Source: Bacteroidia bacterium (GTDB taxonomy: Bacteria > Bacteroidota > Bacteroidia > CAIKAF01). Taken from it: 50,349 nucleotides of DNA. Both the position numbers and the translations under genes were made by a program. Below, one piece after another: positions 1-8,378 of the stretch; within the stretch, counting starts at the first letter, position 1; each line of letters opens with the position of its first letter. Where the stretch lies: assembly GCA_016742095.1 (NCBI GenBank), contig JACVCJ010000026.1:1-50349 (forward strand), read 5' to 3'. The notes beneath the pieces were generated by a model that worked only from the letters and a program-made list of their open reading frames with translations, did not search any database and was not told the origin of the DNA.

Positions 1-228
1 TGTCAGGCTGTTGTCGGAACTGAAGGAACCGCTGCTCTGCGGCCGGTACTGGGCCACGCCTTCCTTGACCCGGTTGCGGGCAAAGGAGATGTCGTACTCG
101 CCAACCTTGATGCTGGGGTGATTCGTGTAACCGTACTCGATACACTGCTTTAATGTAAAGTTGTTCGACTGGGCCTGCATCGGCAGCGTGCAGGTCATAG
201 CCAGGAATAGGGGATATAGCCTTTTCAT
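1..228 (-). CDS. TolC-family outer membrane efflux protein, N-terminal fragment
   Basis: Only the first 76 codons lie in the window; the gene runs off the left edge. The start ATG is followed by a Sec signal peptide (KRLYPLFLAMTCTLPMQAQ) and then FTLKQCIEYGYTNHPSI, which matches the opening repeat of TolC-type outer membrane factors (usually LTLxxCIxxALxNNPxI). These trimeric channels form the outer membrane exit of RND, MFS or ABC efflux pumps. It starts 8 nt after the marR stop codon on the same strand, so it should be the second gene of a MarR-controlled efflux operon whose pump genes would lie further left. Family call is good; substrate unknown. Confidence 0.8.
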   Translation of the reverse strand, partial: MKRLYPLFLAMTCTLPMQAQSNNFTLKQCIEYGYTNHPSIKVGEYDISFARNRVKEGVAQYRPQSSGSFSSDNSLT

Positions 229-236
229 ACCCGTGT

Positions 237-677
237 TTATAAATTGTTGCATTTTATATTTTTCTGAATTTTAGAAAGTACGTTCAGGGTCACCAGCAGT
301 TCGTCGGGCTCAATGCCCTGCAGAATTTCGCTGTCGTAGTCGGCCAGGGAGGGAAGTACGCGGTCCATTACCTCTTCGGCGCGGTCGGTGGTCTGGATAA
401 TGTTCTTGCGGCGGTCGTCCTTATCGGGGATACGCAGCACATAACCTTTGCGTTCCAGTATATCTATGGTGCGGAGAATGGCCGATTTGTCCTTGTCCAG
501 CAGATTGGCCAGGTCCTGCTGGATACTTTCCTGGAGGCGGTGGATAAAATAAAGTACCCCAAACTGTTCGATGGTAATATCGACACCCAGCTCCACAAAA
601 TGTTTGTTGAAGCTCAGCATGAACATCTTGGAGGCCTTTGCCGCATTGAATACCAGTGATTCTTCGAGTTTAAACAT
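237..677 (-). CDS. MarR-family transcriptional repressor
   Basis: A 146-aa winged-helix protein. The central part (QQDLANLLDKDKSAILRT) is the recognition helix region, followed by the wing (LERKGYVLRIPDKDDRRKN) with the DxRxK-type pattern of MarR proteins. I chose ATG at 677; an in-frame TTG at 704 would add nine residues but falls in the operator region. It heads an operon with the TolC gene 8 nt downstream, so it probably represses an efflux system and is released by a small-molecule or oxidant ligand. Two palindromes on its own promoter point to autoregulation. The ligand is not deducible. Confidence 0.88.
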   Translation of the reverse strand: MFKLEESLVFNAAKASKMFMLSFNKHFVELGVDITIEQFGVLYFIHRLQESIQQDLANLLDKDKSAILRTIDILERKGYVLRIPDKDDRRKNIIQTTDRAEEVMDRVLPSLADYDSEILQGIEPDELLVTLNVLSKIQKNIKCNNL

Positions 678-685
678 ATTAAATA

Positions 686-730
686 GTTGACTATTCAACG
701 GCAAAGGTAAGAGAAAGTTGACATGTCAAC
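686..730 (-). promoter_or_regulatory. marR promoter with two operator palindromes
   Basis: On the minus strand, a -33 TTG (729-727), a 17-nt spacer and the -7 box TACCTTTG (709-702) form a Bacteroidota promoter. GTTGACATGTCAAC (717-730) is a perfect 14-bp palindrome covering the -33 element, and GTTGACTATTCAAC (686-699) is the same palindrome with one mismatched pair covering the expected start of transcription. The centres are 31 bp apart, about three helical turns. This is the expected layout for MarR dimers bound on one DNA face; that MarR is the ligand is inference from position. Confidence 0.75.
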
Positions 731-796
731 AGATCAACGCATCAACTTTTTTCAGAATTTCGACAAATTCCCGCAAAACGGGGAAGAATGAAAGCC

Positions 797-829
797 TTTT
801 GTGTATGTTGGAGAAAGGTTGTACTTTTG
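797..829 (+). promoter_or_regulatory. ahcY promoter
   Basis: TTTTG (797-801), a 20-nt spacer and TACTTTTG (822-829) match the Bacteroidota sigma-AB consensus TTTG-N17-23-TAnnTTTG. Transcription should begin near 836, giving a leader of about 30 nt with no Shine-Dalgarno before ATG 867. Confidence 0.7.
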
Positions 830-866
830 CGACCGCAAATAACGAATAAAAACAAACAACAATACA

Positions 867-2177
867 ATGGAAGTAGCAACCGCTATGCGTTACAAAGTGA
901 AAGACATTGCCCTGGCAGAGTGGGGCCGTAAAGAAATTCAGCTGGCCGAAGCCGAAATGCCGGGCCTGATGGCTATCCGTGCCGAATACGGTCCGCAGAA
1001 ACCCCTGCAGGGTGCGCGTATCGCCGGCTGCCTGCATATGACCATACAAACCGCCGTACTCATCGAAACCCTGGTTGAACTGGGCGCCGACGTACAGTGG
1101 AGCTCCTGCAATATATTCTCTACCCAGGACCATGCCGCCGCTGCCATTGCCGCTGCCGGTATCCCGGTCTTTGCCTGGAAAGGTATGACCGAAGAAGAAT
1201 ACGACTGGTGCATTGAACAGACCCTCTATTTCGGTGAGAACCGCGAACCCCTGAACATGATCCTGGACGACGGCGGTGACCTTCCCAAGTCCTGCCTCAA
1301 TAACTCCCCCGAACTGGCCAAAGGCATCCGTGGTATCTCCGAAGAGACCACCACCGGCGTACACCGCCTGTACGAGCGCGTAAAAGCAGGTACTCTGCCC
1401 ATGCCCGCCATCAATGTGAACGACAGCGTTACCAAATCGAAGTTCGATAACAAATACGGTTGTAAAGAAAGCCTGGTGGACGCTATCCGCCGTGCTACCG
1501 ACGTAATGATGGCCGGTAAGGTGGCCGTGGTTTGCGGTTATGGCGACGTTGGTAAAGGTTCGGCTGCCTCCCTGCGCGGCAGCGGCGCCCGTGTGATCGT
1601 TACCGAGATCGATCCCATCTGTGCCCTGCAGGCCGCTATGGACGGTTACGAGGTAAAACGCCTCGAAAGCGTGATCGATAAAGTGGACATCGTGGTTACC
1701 GCTACCGGTAACTTCGGTATCGTACGCGCCGAGCACTTCGAGCGTATGAAAGACAAGACCATCGTTTGTAACATCGGTCACTTCGATAACGAGATCGACG
1801 TTGCCTGGTTAAAGGCAAATTATGGTAACACGCGCAATACCGTTAAACCACAGGTAGATATGTACACCATCAACGGTAACGATATCATCCTGCTGGCTGA
1901 AGGCCGCCTGGTAAACCTGGGTTGTGCCATGGGGCACCCGAGCTTTGTAATGAGCAACAGCTTCAGCAACCAGACCCTGGCCCAGATCGAACTCTGGAAG
2001 AACCACAACAGCTATAAGAACGAAGTATACGTACTGCCCAAACACCTCGATGAGAAAGTAGCCGCCCTGCACCTGGCCAAACTGGGTGTGGAGCTGGAAA
2101 CACTCAGCAGCGAGCAGGCTGCCTACATCGGTGTGGAAGTAAGCGGTCCGTTCAAACCGGAATACTACCGTTACTAA
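867..2177 (+). CDS. ahcY: Adenosylhomocysteinase (S-adenosyl-L-homocysteine hydrolase)
   Basis: A 436-aa NAD-dependent enzyme that splits S-adenosylhomocysteine into adenosine and homocysteine, removing the product inhibitor of methyltransferases. Seen: the substrate-domain motif MILDDGGDL, the NAD-binding loop [17 protein letters not shown] near residue 220, [15 protein letters not shown] after it, and the C-terminal KPEYYRY whose Lys and Tyr reach the NAD of the neighbouring subunit. The length equals the short form found in animals and many bacteria, without the ~40-aa insertion of the long form. It has its own promoter and a strong terminator, so it is probably monocistronic. Cytoplasmic, tetrameric by family. 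Confidence 0.97.
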   Translation: MEVATAMRYKVKDIALAEWGRKEIQLAEAEMPGLMAIRAEYGPQKPLQGARIAGCLHMTIQTAVLIETLVELGADVQWSSCNIFSTQDHAAAAIAAAGIPVFAWKGMTEEEYDWCIEQTLYFGENREPLNMILDDGGDLPKSCLNNSPELAKGIRGISEETTTGVHRLYERVKAGTLPMPAINVNDSVTKSKFDNKYGCKESLVDAIRRATDVMMAGKVAVVCGYGDVGKGSAASLRGSGARVIVTEIDPICALQAAMDGYEVKRLESVIDKVDIVVTATGNFGIVRAEHFERMKDKTIVCNIGHFDNEIDVAWLKANYGNTRNTVKPQVDMYTINGNDIILLAEGRLVNLGCAMGHPSFVMSNSFSNQTLAQIELWKNHNSYKNEVYVLPKHLDEKVAALHLAKLGVELETLSSEQAAYIGVEVSGPFKPEYYRY

Positions 2178-2195
2178 AAAAACGGTCTACGATAT

Positions 2196-2224
2196 GCAAA
2201 AGCGGTCTGCGGGCCGCTTTTTGC
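2196..2224 (+). terminator. Intrinsic terminator of ahcY
   Basis: A stem of GCAAAAGCGG (2196-2205) pairing with CCGCTTTTTGC (2214-2224, one extra T), loop of 8 nt, followed by TTTT. It sits about 20 nt after the ahcY stop codon. Confidence 0.75.
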
Positions 2225-2325
2225 TTTTACACGGGTACCCGTTCATAAGCCAGAGCGGCGCCCCGCTGCACTAATGACATTTTTAGTACATTCGTGTTAT
2301 TCTATCAAATACAGGAGCTATAACT

Positions 2326-3039
2326 ATGCACGACGATCACGATGATCTTATATACGAGGCTTTATCCCAGAAAGACTGGAAAGAAATAAAAAGCTCAGAC
2401 AGCTGGACCATATTTAAGGTAATGGGCGAATTTGTGGGCGGTTTCGAAAAACTGGCCCGTATCGGTCCCTGCGTAAGTATTTTCGGCAGCGCCCGCACCA
2501 AACCCGATAATCCCTATTACAAAATGGCCGAAGAGATCGCCTTTAAGCTTACGCAGGCCGGGTTCGGTATCATTACGGGCGGCGGACCGGGTATTATGGA
2601 AGCCGGTAACAAAGGCGCCCGCAAAGGCAAGGGCAAAAGTACCGGACTTAACATCGAACTGCCCTTCGAACAGGGATCCAATCCCTTTATCGATTCCGAC
2701 AAACTGCTCACCTTCGACTTTTTCTTTGTACGCAAGGTCATGTTCGTGAAATATTCCCAGGGATTCATCGTACTTCCCGGCGGTTTCGGCACGCTCGACG
2801 AACTGTTCGAGGCCATTACCCTGATACAGACCCATAAGATCGGCAAATTCCCTATTGTACTGGTGGGCAGCGATTTCTGGGCGGGCCTCATCGACTGGGT
2901 AAAGACCGTACTGCTCGAAAAAGAGAAGAACATCCATGCCGAAGACCTGAACCTCTTTACCATTGTGGATACGGCCGATGAAGCCGTGGCCATCATCACG
3001 GAGTTTTACACCAAGTATACGATCAAGCCCAACTTTTAA
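2326..3039 (+). CDS. LOG-family protein (TIGR00730 Rossmann fold)
   Basis: A 237-aa member of the lysine-decarboxylase-like/LOG family. The diagnostic PGGFGTLDE motif is at about residues 150-158 and GGGPGIMEAGNKGA lies upstream; these form the nucleotide site in LOG enzymes that release the base from cytokinin riboside 5'-monophosphates. In bacteria the physiological substrate is often another nucleotide monophosphate, so only the hydrolase fold is certain. Its TAA shares one base with the ATG of the next gene, so the two are translationally coupled. Confidence 0.85.
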   Translation: MHDDHDDLIYEALSQKDWKEIKSSDSWTIFKVMGEFVGGFEKLARIGPCVSIFGSARTKPDNPYYKMAEEIAFKLTQAGFGIITGGGPGIMEAGNKGARKGKGKSTGLNIELPFEQGSNPFIDSDKLLTFDFFFVRKVMFVKYSQGFIVLPGGFGTLDELFEAITLIQTHKIGKFPIVLVGSDFWAGLIDWVKTVLLEKEKNIHAEDLNLFTIVDTADEAVAIITEFYTKYTIKPNF

Positions 3040-3863
3040 TGAAACAGGTTCTCTTCCCGGTACTGTTCATCCTACTCTGCATAGGAACTGCACAAGGGCA
3101 GGGGACCGACGTAATGCGCACCCTGAAGGTAGAAGAAGGCTACCGCAGTCCGCAACCTAAGCTCAAACTCCGCTACCCCGTGATCCATGCCGGGGCCGGG
3201 GCTGTTTTCTATACGGGTGAGATGCGCGCACAGAAACAGTTCGATAAGTTCATACGGGCTTCCTGGGGCGTTCAGTTCGGTATCGAGCAGCGCGTGGGTA
3301 AGTACGTGGGCTTCCAGGCACATGTACTGTACGGGCATGTAACGTCGAATGTACAGACGGCCTGGGAATTCAAAAATTTCAAAAGCCGTATCATCAGTCC
3401 GGATATACGTATTACACTGCATTTTGAGCACATTACGTCCAAAAAGGCCTCCGTGGCGCCGTTCATTTCGGCCGGGGCCGGGATGGTGAATTTTGAAAGC
3501 CGTACCGACCTCTACGACAAGAACGGACTCCTGTACCATGCCTGGCAGGACGGCTCCCTGCGCAGCAAGCCCGAACAGCCCGGGAACGAGAACGCTCTGC
3601 TGCTGGAACGGGACTATCGTTTCGATACGGACGTGACCCCGCCGCGCCGCAATGTATTCCAGGTGGTCGGAGAAGCCGGCATAAAGTTTAAAATTCTTAA
3701 TTTCTGGGATTTCCAGCTGAGTTATACCCAGTATTACAGCTTCGGCAGTTTTACCTCCTACAGCGGCAAGAACGACAGTTATGGCTTTATGAAGGCCGGA
3801 CTTACCTATTATTTCGGACAGGTAAAGTACCTTAAAAAAGCGGGAACGCCTCCGGCTGAATAG
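3039..3863 (+). CDS. Exported outer membrane beta-barrel protein, unknown role
   Basis: A 274-aa protein with a signal peptide (MKQVLFPVLFILLCIGTAQGQ). The mature part alternates aromatic and polar residues in beta strands (for example VGFQAHVLYGHVTS, FQLSYTQYYSFGSF) and ends near SYGFMKAGLTYYFG, the aromatic-ended last strand of an outer membrane barrel. This resembles the small porin-like and PorT-like barrels of Bacteroidota, but no specific family is recognised. The start codon overlaps the stop of the LOG gene by one base. Confidence 0.7.
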   Translation: MKQVLFPVLFILLCIGTAQGQGTDVMRTLKVEEGYRSPQPKLKLRYPVIHAGAGAVFYTGEMRAQKQFDKFIRASWGVQFGIEQRVGKYVGFQAHVLYGHVTSNVQTAWEFKNFKSRIISPDIRITLHFEHITSKKASVAPFISAGAGMVNFESRTDLYDKNGLLYHAWQDGSLRSKPEQPGNENALLLERDYRFDTDVTPPRRNVFQVVGEAGIKFKILNFWDFQLSYTQYYSFGSFTSYSGKNDSYGFMKAGLTYYFGQVKYLKKAGTPPAE

Positions 3864-3980
3864 GTCAGGACGATGGTCTGCGGTGTATTACTTGTGAATA
3901 AAATGCCGCCGGCTGCAGAATGAGGCATGCATTTTGCGTTACATTTGTATGCATAACTACTAATTGGAGATACACGAAAA

Positions 3981-4580
3981 GTGGCACGTTATATTCTACT
4001 TCCGCTTATTGCGGGTCTTATCGGATGGTTTACCAACTACATTGCGGTGGTGATGCTTTTTCGTCCCCGCCGTCCCGTACGCTTCCTGAGCATCACTTTC
4101 CAGGGGATCTTCCCCAAACGACAGAAGGTGCTGGCCGAACGCATCGGACGCCTGGTGGCCGAACAGCTGCTTTCCAGCAATGACCTGAAAGAAAAACTGC
4201 TGGCCGATGACAATATCGACGAGATCCTCTACATGATCGAAGACAAGATCGACGATTACCTGCTGAATACCTTCCCCGAAAAATACCCGATCACGAGTAT
4301 CTTTTTCGGCACCCGCCGCAAGGCCCAGATCAAGGCCGACCTGGTGGGCGAGGTACATGTGGCGGTACCCGAACTGCTGAACAATTATGCCGACCGCATC
4401 GACGAAAAGATCGATATCGAAGATATGGTACGCCGTAAAGTAGAGGCGCTGGACCCCATCATGCTCGAAAAGCTGCTCAACGGCATCCTGAAGAGCGAAT
4501 TCAAGTTCATCGAATGGGTGGGGGCCATACTCGGATTTTTAATCGGTTTTTTACAGCTGTTAATTGCCGAGTTTTCGTAA
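3981..4580 (+). CDS. DUF445-family membrane protein
   Basis: A 199-aa protein starting with GTG (no better ATG in frame). The N-terminal hydrophobic segment LLPLIAGLIGWFTNYIAVVMLFRP followed by the basic stretch and FPKRQKVLAERIGRLVAEQLL is the signature of DUF445; a second membrane segment, WVGAILGFLIGFLQLLIA, is at the C-terminus. The middle is amphipathic and probably helical. Function of the family is unknown. A TACATTTG box (3940-3947) lies 33 nt upstream, though I see no clear -33 element for it. Confidence 0.85.
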   Translation: MARYILLPLIAGLIGWFTNYIAVVMLFRPRRPVRFLSITFQGIFPKRQKVLAERIGRLVAEQLLSSNDLKEKLLADDNIDEILYMIEDKIDDYLLNTFPEKYPITSIFFGTRRKAQIKADLVGEVHVAVPELLNNYADRIDEKIDIEDMVRRKVEALDPIMLEKLLNGILKSEFKFIEWVGAILGFLIGFLQLLIAEFS

Positions 4581-4590
4581 CTTGGCCTGT

Positions 4591-5052
4591 ATGGAAGAAA
4601 AGCTTTCACTGGAACAGGATGACTACATTGGGGAATGGCACGTATTGTTTACCGATTTCCCGATGTGGCTCAAAGGCAAACGCAGTAATCCCCGCTTTAT
4701 ATACCAGGCCGGCACCCGCAACGGCAAAGAAGGACTGATCGATACCGTACGTTACGAACAGGCGGGCCGCACCCGCGAGATCAAAGGTTTTGATTTTGTA
4801 CTGGACGCACAGTATACACGTTTCTGCTGGCGGGGCAACGGACTTATGTCCCTGCTCAGAAGCAACTGGCGGCTCATTCATATTTCCAGGGACCGGAACT
4901 GGGCCATTATCCGTTTCCGCAAAACCCTGTTCACCCCTGAAGGTGTAGATGTGATCTGCCGCAACAGGGAGCCGGGCGAAGCCGTACTGGCCGAAATGAA
5001 ACAGGCCATAAAGAATTGCCTCGGCATGCGCAAACTCAGTTTTTTAGGCTGA
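4591..5052 (+). CDS. Hypothetical protein, possibly lipocalin-like
   Basis: A 153-aa soluble protein with no signal peptide. I chose ATG 4591; an in-frame TTG at 4564 would overlap the DUF445 gene. The opening YIGEWHVLFTDFPMWLKG, a central GFDFVLDAQYTRFCWRGNG and WRLIHISRDRNWAIIRF resemble the G-x-W opening and later strands of lipocalin-fold proteins, but this is by eye and could be wrong. It follows the DUF445 gene by 10 nt, so the two are probably cotranscribed. No enzymatic motif seen. Confidence 0.6.
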   Translation: MEEKLSLEQDDYIGEWHVLFTDFPMWLKGKRSNPRFIYQAGTRNGKEGLIDTVRYEQAGRTREIKGFDFVLDAQYTRFCWRGNGLMSLLRSNWRLIHISRDRNWAIIRFRKTLFTPEGVDVICRNREPGEAVLAEMKQAIKNCLGMRKLSFLG

Positions 5053-5098
5053 TCTTCCTATATTTCCGTATCTTTCTGTCTCATCAAAAACCTTTTCT

Positions 5099-5575
5099 AT
5101 GAAAAAGATCGGCTACGAACTGAAATGGGCCCTGCTTTTTGTGGTCATGCAGCTACTCTGGATGCTGTTCGAAAAAAGTATGGGCTGGCACGATGAACAT
5201 ATCGGCCAGCACCCCGTATATACCAACCTGGTGGCCATACCGGCCATAGCACTGTATGTGATCGCCCTGCTGGATATCCGGAAGAACCGTTTCGGCGGAC
5301 GTATGAGCTGGAAACAGGGCTTTCGGAGCGGGGCGCTTATCAGTATCATCGTATGTGTGCTCAGTCCGCTCAGCCTGTGGATCACGATGGAATACATAAC
5401 CCCGCATTTCTTTGAGAACGCCATACAGTATGCGGTAAGCAACGGCAAAGCCACACAGGCAGAGGCCGAAGCCAATTTTAACCTGCGCAGCTATATGGTC
5501 CAGGGCCTGATCGGTTCGCTTGCGATGGGCCTGGTCACCTCAGCGCTGGTGGCGCTATTCGTACGTAAAAAATAA
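5099..5575 (+). CDS. DUF4199 membrane protein
   Basis: A 158-aa protein with four predicted membrane helices (ELKWALLFVVMQLLWMLF, NLVAIPAIALYVIALL, GALISIIVCVLSPLSLWI and the final GSLAMGLVTSALVALFV). The helix pattern, the GRMSWKQGFRSGALIS loop and the length fit DUF4199, a Bacteroidota-restricted inner membrane family of unknown role. Ends in VRKK. Independent gene; a stem CGGTAT/ATACCG follows (about 5583-5599) but lacks a T-run. Confidence 0.75.
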   Translation: MKKIGYELKWALLFVVMQLLWMLFEKSMGWHDEHIGQHPVYTNLVAIPAIALYVIALLDIRKNRFGGRMSWKQGFRSGALISIIVCVLSPLSLWITMEYITPHFFENAIQYAVSNGKATQAEAEANFNLRSYMVQGLIGSLAMGLVTSALVALFVRKK

Positions 5576-5647
5576 GTTTTACCGGTATTCCGGATACCGT
5601 CGGGGTTTGCAGACAAAGCGGGAAAACGCGTTATTTGCACACGCGCC

Positions 5648-6268
5648 ATGGAAATACAGTATATATTCGAACTGCTGGGTACCGGTTTTTTTGCTATTTC
5701 GGGAGCCCTGGCCGCCAATGACAAGGCAAGGCCCGACTGGTTCGGCGTTACCTTTATCGGTTTCATTACTTCCATCGGGGGCGGTAGCCTGCGCGACATA
5801 CTGCTGGGCAGTTACCCGCTGGTATGGGTAGGCAATGTACATTTTATATACGCTATTTTCGCAGGGGTGGCCCTGGCCAGCCTGTTCTTCAAGTACCTGA
5901 TCCGCCTGCGCCGCACCTTTTTCCTGTTCGATACGCTGGGGATCGCTATGTTCACCATCCTGGGCACAGAAAAGGCCCTGAGCCTGGGTACACATCCGCT
6001 GGTAGCCGCCATGATGGGTATGTTCACGGCTGTCATGGGCGGCGTGATCCGCGATGTACTTACCCGGGAAATTCCCGTTATTTTCCTGAAGGAAATTTAC
6101 GCTACGGCTTGTCTGGCCGGGGCTGCCCTGTACATTTTGCTCGAGAAGGCCGGTGCCGACCGTAACCTGAACTTTTTCCTTTCGGGCGGGCTTATCCTGC
6201 TGATACGGGTTATTGCGGTGCGTTACAAACTCAGCCTGCCTCAATTCCTGAGGGATACAAACAGCTGA
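5648..6268 (+). CDS. UPF0126/TRIC-type cation channel family protein
   Basis: A 206-aa inner membrane protein made of two tandem repeats of about three helices each. Each repeat carries the family motif: SIGGGSLRDILLG and AVMGGVIRDVLTR, where the Gly pair breaks the helix in the pore of bacterial homologues of trimeric intracellular cation channels (YadS/YvgT group). Proposed to pass K+ or other cations; the physiological role in bacteria is unclear. Stands alone between DUF4199 and ssb. Confidence 0.85.
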   Translation: MEIQYIFELLGTGFFAISGALAANDKARPDWFGVTFIGFITSIGGGSLRDILLGSYPLVWVGNVHFIYAIFAGVALASLFFKYLIRLRRTFFLFDTLGIAMFTILGTEKALSLGTHPLVAAMMGMFTAVMGGVIRDVLTREIPVIFLKEIYATACLAGAALYILLEKAGADRNLNFFLSGGLILLIRVIAVRYKLSLPQFLRDTNS

Positions 6269-6290
6269 TCTTCTGCTGTCTATTTATTTA

Positions 6291-6320
6291 CAAACGTTTA
6301 CAAACGCTTCTAAACGTTTA
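6291..6320. repeat. Three 10-bp direct repeats upstream of ssb
   Basis: CAAACGTTTA, CAAACGCTTC and TAAACGTTTA follow one another in exact 10-bp register. Copies 1 and 3 contain the palindrome AAACGTTT. Same-face spacing on the helix suggests a protein-binding array. It lies about 100 bp before ssb; which protein binds is unknown. Confidence 0.6.
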
Positions 6321-6422
6321 TCCTACGACTGCTTGTTCTGAATACATCAACTTTGCTTCAGGAACGGAGATGATTCCGGCCGTTTTACAGAGTTATGTCA
6401 ATATAAAGCAAAGAGAGCAGGT

Positions 6423-6761
6423 ATGAATTCGATGAGAAACAGAGTGCAGTTGATCGGTCATCTCGGCCGTGATCCGGAGTGTCTTGAGATCGGTGACAGG
6501 AAACTGGTGAAATTTTCACTGGCTACGGACCAGAAGTTCAAAAATGCAGAGGGAGAATGGGAAACCATCACAACCTGGCATCATGTGGTAGCCTGGGGGA
6601 AAATTGCGTCCCAGATGGAGAAAGTCCTGACGAAAGGCAGCGAGATCATGCTGGAGGGGAAGATCAGCAACCGCAGTTACGAAGACAAAAACGGCCAGAA
6701 ACGTTACGTTTCTGAGATCGAAGTTCGGGATTTCATGCTTATAGGCTACAGCAGAGCATAG
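6423..6761 (+). CDS. ssb: Short single-stranded DNA-binding protein
   Basis: A 112-aa OB-fold protein. NRVQLIGHLGRDPE at the start, FSLATDQKF, TTWHHVVAWGKIA and the closing YEDKNGQKRYVSEIEV are the conserved strands of bacterial SSB. It ends at IGYSRA straight after the OB fold, so the Gly/Pro linker and the acidic DDDIPF-type tip that recruits repair and replication partners are absent. This is typical of a secondary SSB rather than the replicative one. An alternative start is ATG 6432. Preceded by the 10-bp repeat array and followed by a terminator, so it is a single-gene unit. Confidence 0.92.
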   Translation: MNSMRNRVQLIGHLGRDPECLEIGDRKLVKFSLATDQKFKNAEGEWETITTWHHVVAWGKIASQMEKVLTKGSEIMLEGKISNRSYEDKNGQKRYVSEIEVRDFMLIGYSRA

Positions 6762-6781
6762 ATCCGTTCATCACAGAGAGC

Positions 6782-6827
6782 ACTCCGTATTCCTCGCTTC
6801 TCACTTCAGGGGAGTACGGAGTTTTTA
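6782..6827 (+). terminator. Terminator of ssb
   Basis: ACTCCGTA (6782-6789) pairs with TACGGAGT (6815-6822), followed by a T-run. The loop is long (25 nt), and the position just after ssb fits. Confidence 0.65.
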
Positions 6828-7125
6828 TAACAAGGATTGGTTTTCATAAGGGTCCTGTATAAGGTTAATCAGGACAAAAACGCGTCTATACGGCATAGAT
6901 GGGTTATGGTTGATGCTGCTTCCCCCTGGTAACAGCGGGGAGGCAGTATTTTTAAGCCTCCGGTGCGGCAATATCCCGACAGACAATACTCTTGAATGAA
7001 TTTGGTTTATCGATATGGAAAGGGACAAGGTTATGAATGGACCAGCTAAAGCCTTCCACTGAAAGTGCCGGAAACTATACCAAACAGTTAGTTACCGGCT
7101 GTTCGTAAAGAGGAAAACCATGAGT
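6828..7125. other. Intergenic region without a recognised gene
   Basis: About 300 nt between ssb and the convergent MFS gene. It contains a hairpin GGAGGC (6939-6944) / GCCTCC (6956-6961) without a T-run on either side. Short open frames here have no coding character. No tRNA-like T-loop was seen. Confidence 0.5.
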
Positions 7126-8346
7126 TTACTCTGTATAATCCAGATCTTTATCAAAGCTTTCTCTCAGCCGGAACGTACTGTATAGGGCAATGACAAAAAT
7201 TACAGCGCCCGTAATCAGAGTGGCCTGCAGAGTATGGGTACCGTCACCGGCAATGGTCTTAAAGGCCAGAGTAATGGGAATTACAGAGCCACGCACAAAA
7301 TTCGGGGCCGAAGTGGTTACCGTGGCCCGCAGATTGGTCCCGAACTGTTCGGCGGCCACCATTACAAACAGCGCCCAGTAACCGGTCGCCGCACCCAATA
7401 CCAGGCAAAGGACATTAAATCCGGTACGGCCTATGGATGGGCCCATAAAGACATAATACACGGTAAGCAGCATACAGAGCAGCAGGTACAGGAAAATAAC
7501 AGTACGACGACTTTTAAGCACCTGGCTGAGGAGTCCGCTTAACAGATCGCCCAGCGACAGACCGATATAACAGAACAGGGTAGCTTCCCCGACGGAAATA
7601 TCCGGGGAGAATCCCATATACTTTTTAAAATAACTTTCACTGAGACTGATGAGTACACCTACCACATACCAGACCGGGAGTCCCACCCCGATACAATACA
7701 GGAAGCGCCTGAAGCGTTCTCCGCTGCGGAAAAGATGCAGAAATTCGCCCCGTCTTACGGAAGTATCCCGGCGAACGCCGGCAAACATATTACTTTCCAT
7801 CGTACCTACGCGGAGCAGCAGCAATGCCAGGCCCATGAAACCGCCTACGTAATAGGACACTTTCCAGTCGAACTTATCTGCCACCAAGTAGCCAAACACG
7901 GCGCCCAGCGCACCAAAGGTCACAATGATCATGGTCCCGATACCCCGTTTTGTCCGGTGCATCATTTCACTTACCAGGGTAATACCGGCCCCGAGTTCAC
8001 CGGCCAGTCCCAGTCCTGCCACAAAACGGATAGCCGCGTACTGGGTAATATCCTGTACATGAGCGTTGAGTATATTTGCCGAGGAATACAGCAGGATCGA
8101 ACCAAAGAGCACTTTCAGGCGGCCTTTTTTATCGCCCAGTATGCCCCAGAGAATTCCCCCGATAAGCATACCGGCCATCTGCCAATTAAAAAGTATAATT
8201 TCCTGCTCCCGGATCTGCTCTGCCGGCACGCCGATGGCAAGCAGACTGGGACCTTTCACAAAATTAAACAGGATAAGATCGTAGATGTCGACAAAATAGC
8301 CCAGGGAAGCTACTACAATAAGAATAACCTGTTTTCGGGTATCCAT
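7126..8346 (-). CDS. MFS transporter
   Basis: A 406-aa protein with 12 predicted membrane helices. The loop between helices 2 and 3, GILGDKKGRLKVLFGS, is MFS motif A (GxxxDxxGRR/K). The N-terminus (VILIVVASLGYFVDIYDLILF) and the RFVAGLGLAGELGAGITLVSE segment resemble the metabolite:H+ symporter and sugar-porter-like groups, so a small organic acid or sugar is likely, but substrate cannot be assigned. Probably cotranscribed with the upstream SDR gene, whose stop is 32 nt away. Confidence 0.85.
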   Translation of the reverse strand: MDTRKQVILIVVASLGYFVDIYDLILFNFVKGPSLLAIGVPAEQIREQEIILFNWQMAGMLIGGILWGILGDKKGRLKVLFGSILLYSSANILNAHVQDITQYAAIRFVAGLGLAGELGAGITLVSEMMHRTKRGIGTMIIVTFGALGAVFGYLVADKFDWKVSYYVGGFMGLALLLLRVGTMESNMFAGVRRDTSVRRGEFLHLFRSGERFRRFLYCIGVGLPVWYVVGVLISLSESYFKKYMGFSPDISVGEATLFCYIGLSLGDLLSGLLSQVLKSRRTVIFLYLLLCMLLTVYYVFMGPSIGRTGFNVLCLVLGAATGYWALFVMVAAEQFGTNLRATVTTSAPNFVRGSVIPITLAFKTIAGDGTHTLQATLITGAVIFVIALYSTFRLRESFDKDLDYTE

Positions 8347-8378
8347 TTTCAGAACGGTTTTCAGAGTGATTAAAGTGA

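Noticed and set aside
726-1781. Long minus-strand frame opposite ahcY
   Set aside because: It mirrors the codon bias of ahcY; the translation is rich in Gly, His and Phe as expected of an antisense shadow, and has no start context.
5583-5599. CGGTAT/ATACCG hairpin after the DUF4199 gene as an intrinsic terminator
   Set aside because: It is followed by TCGGGG rather than a T-run.
6939-6961. GGAGGC/GCCTCC hairpin as a terminator for the MFS gene
   Set aside because: No T-run follows on either strand.
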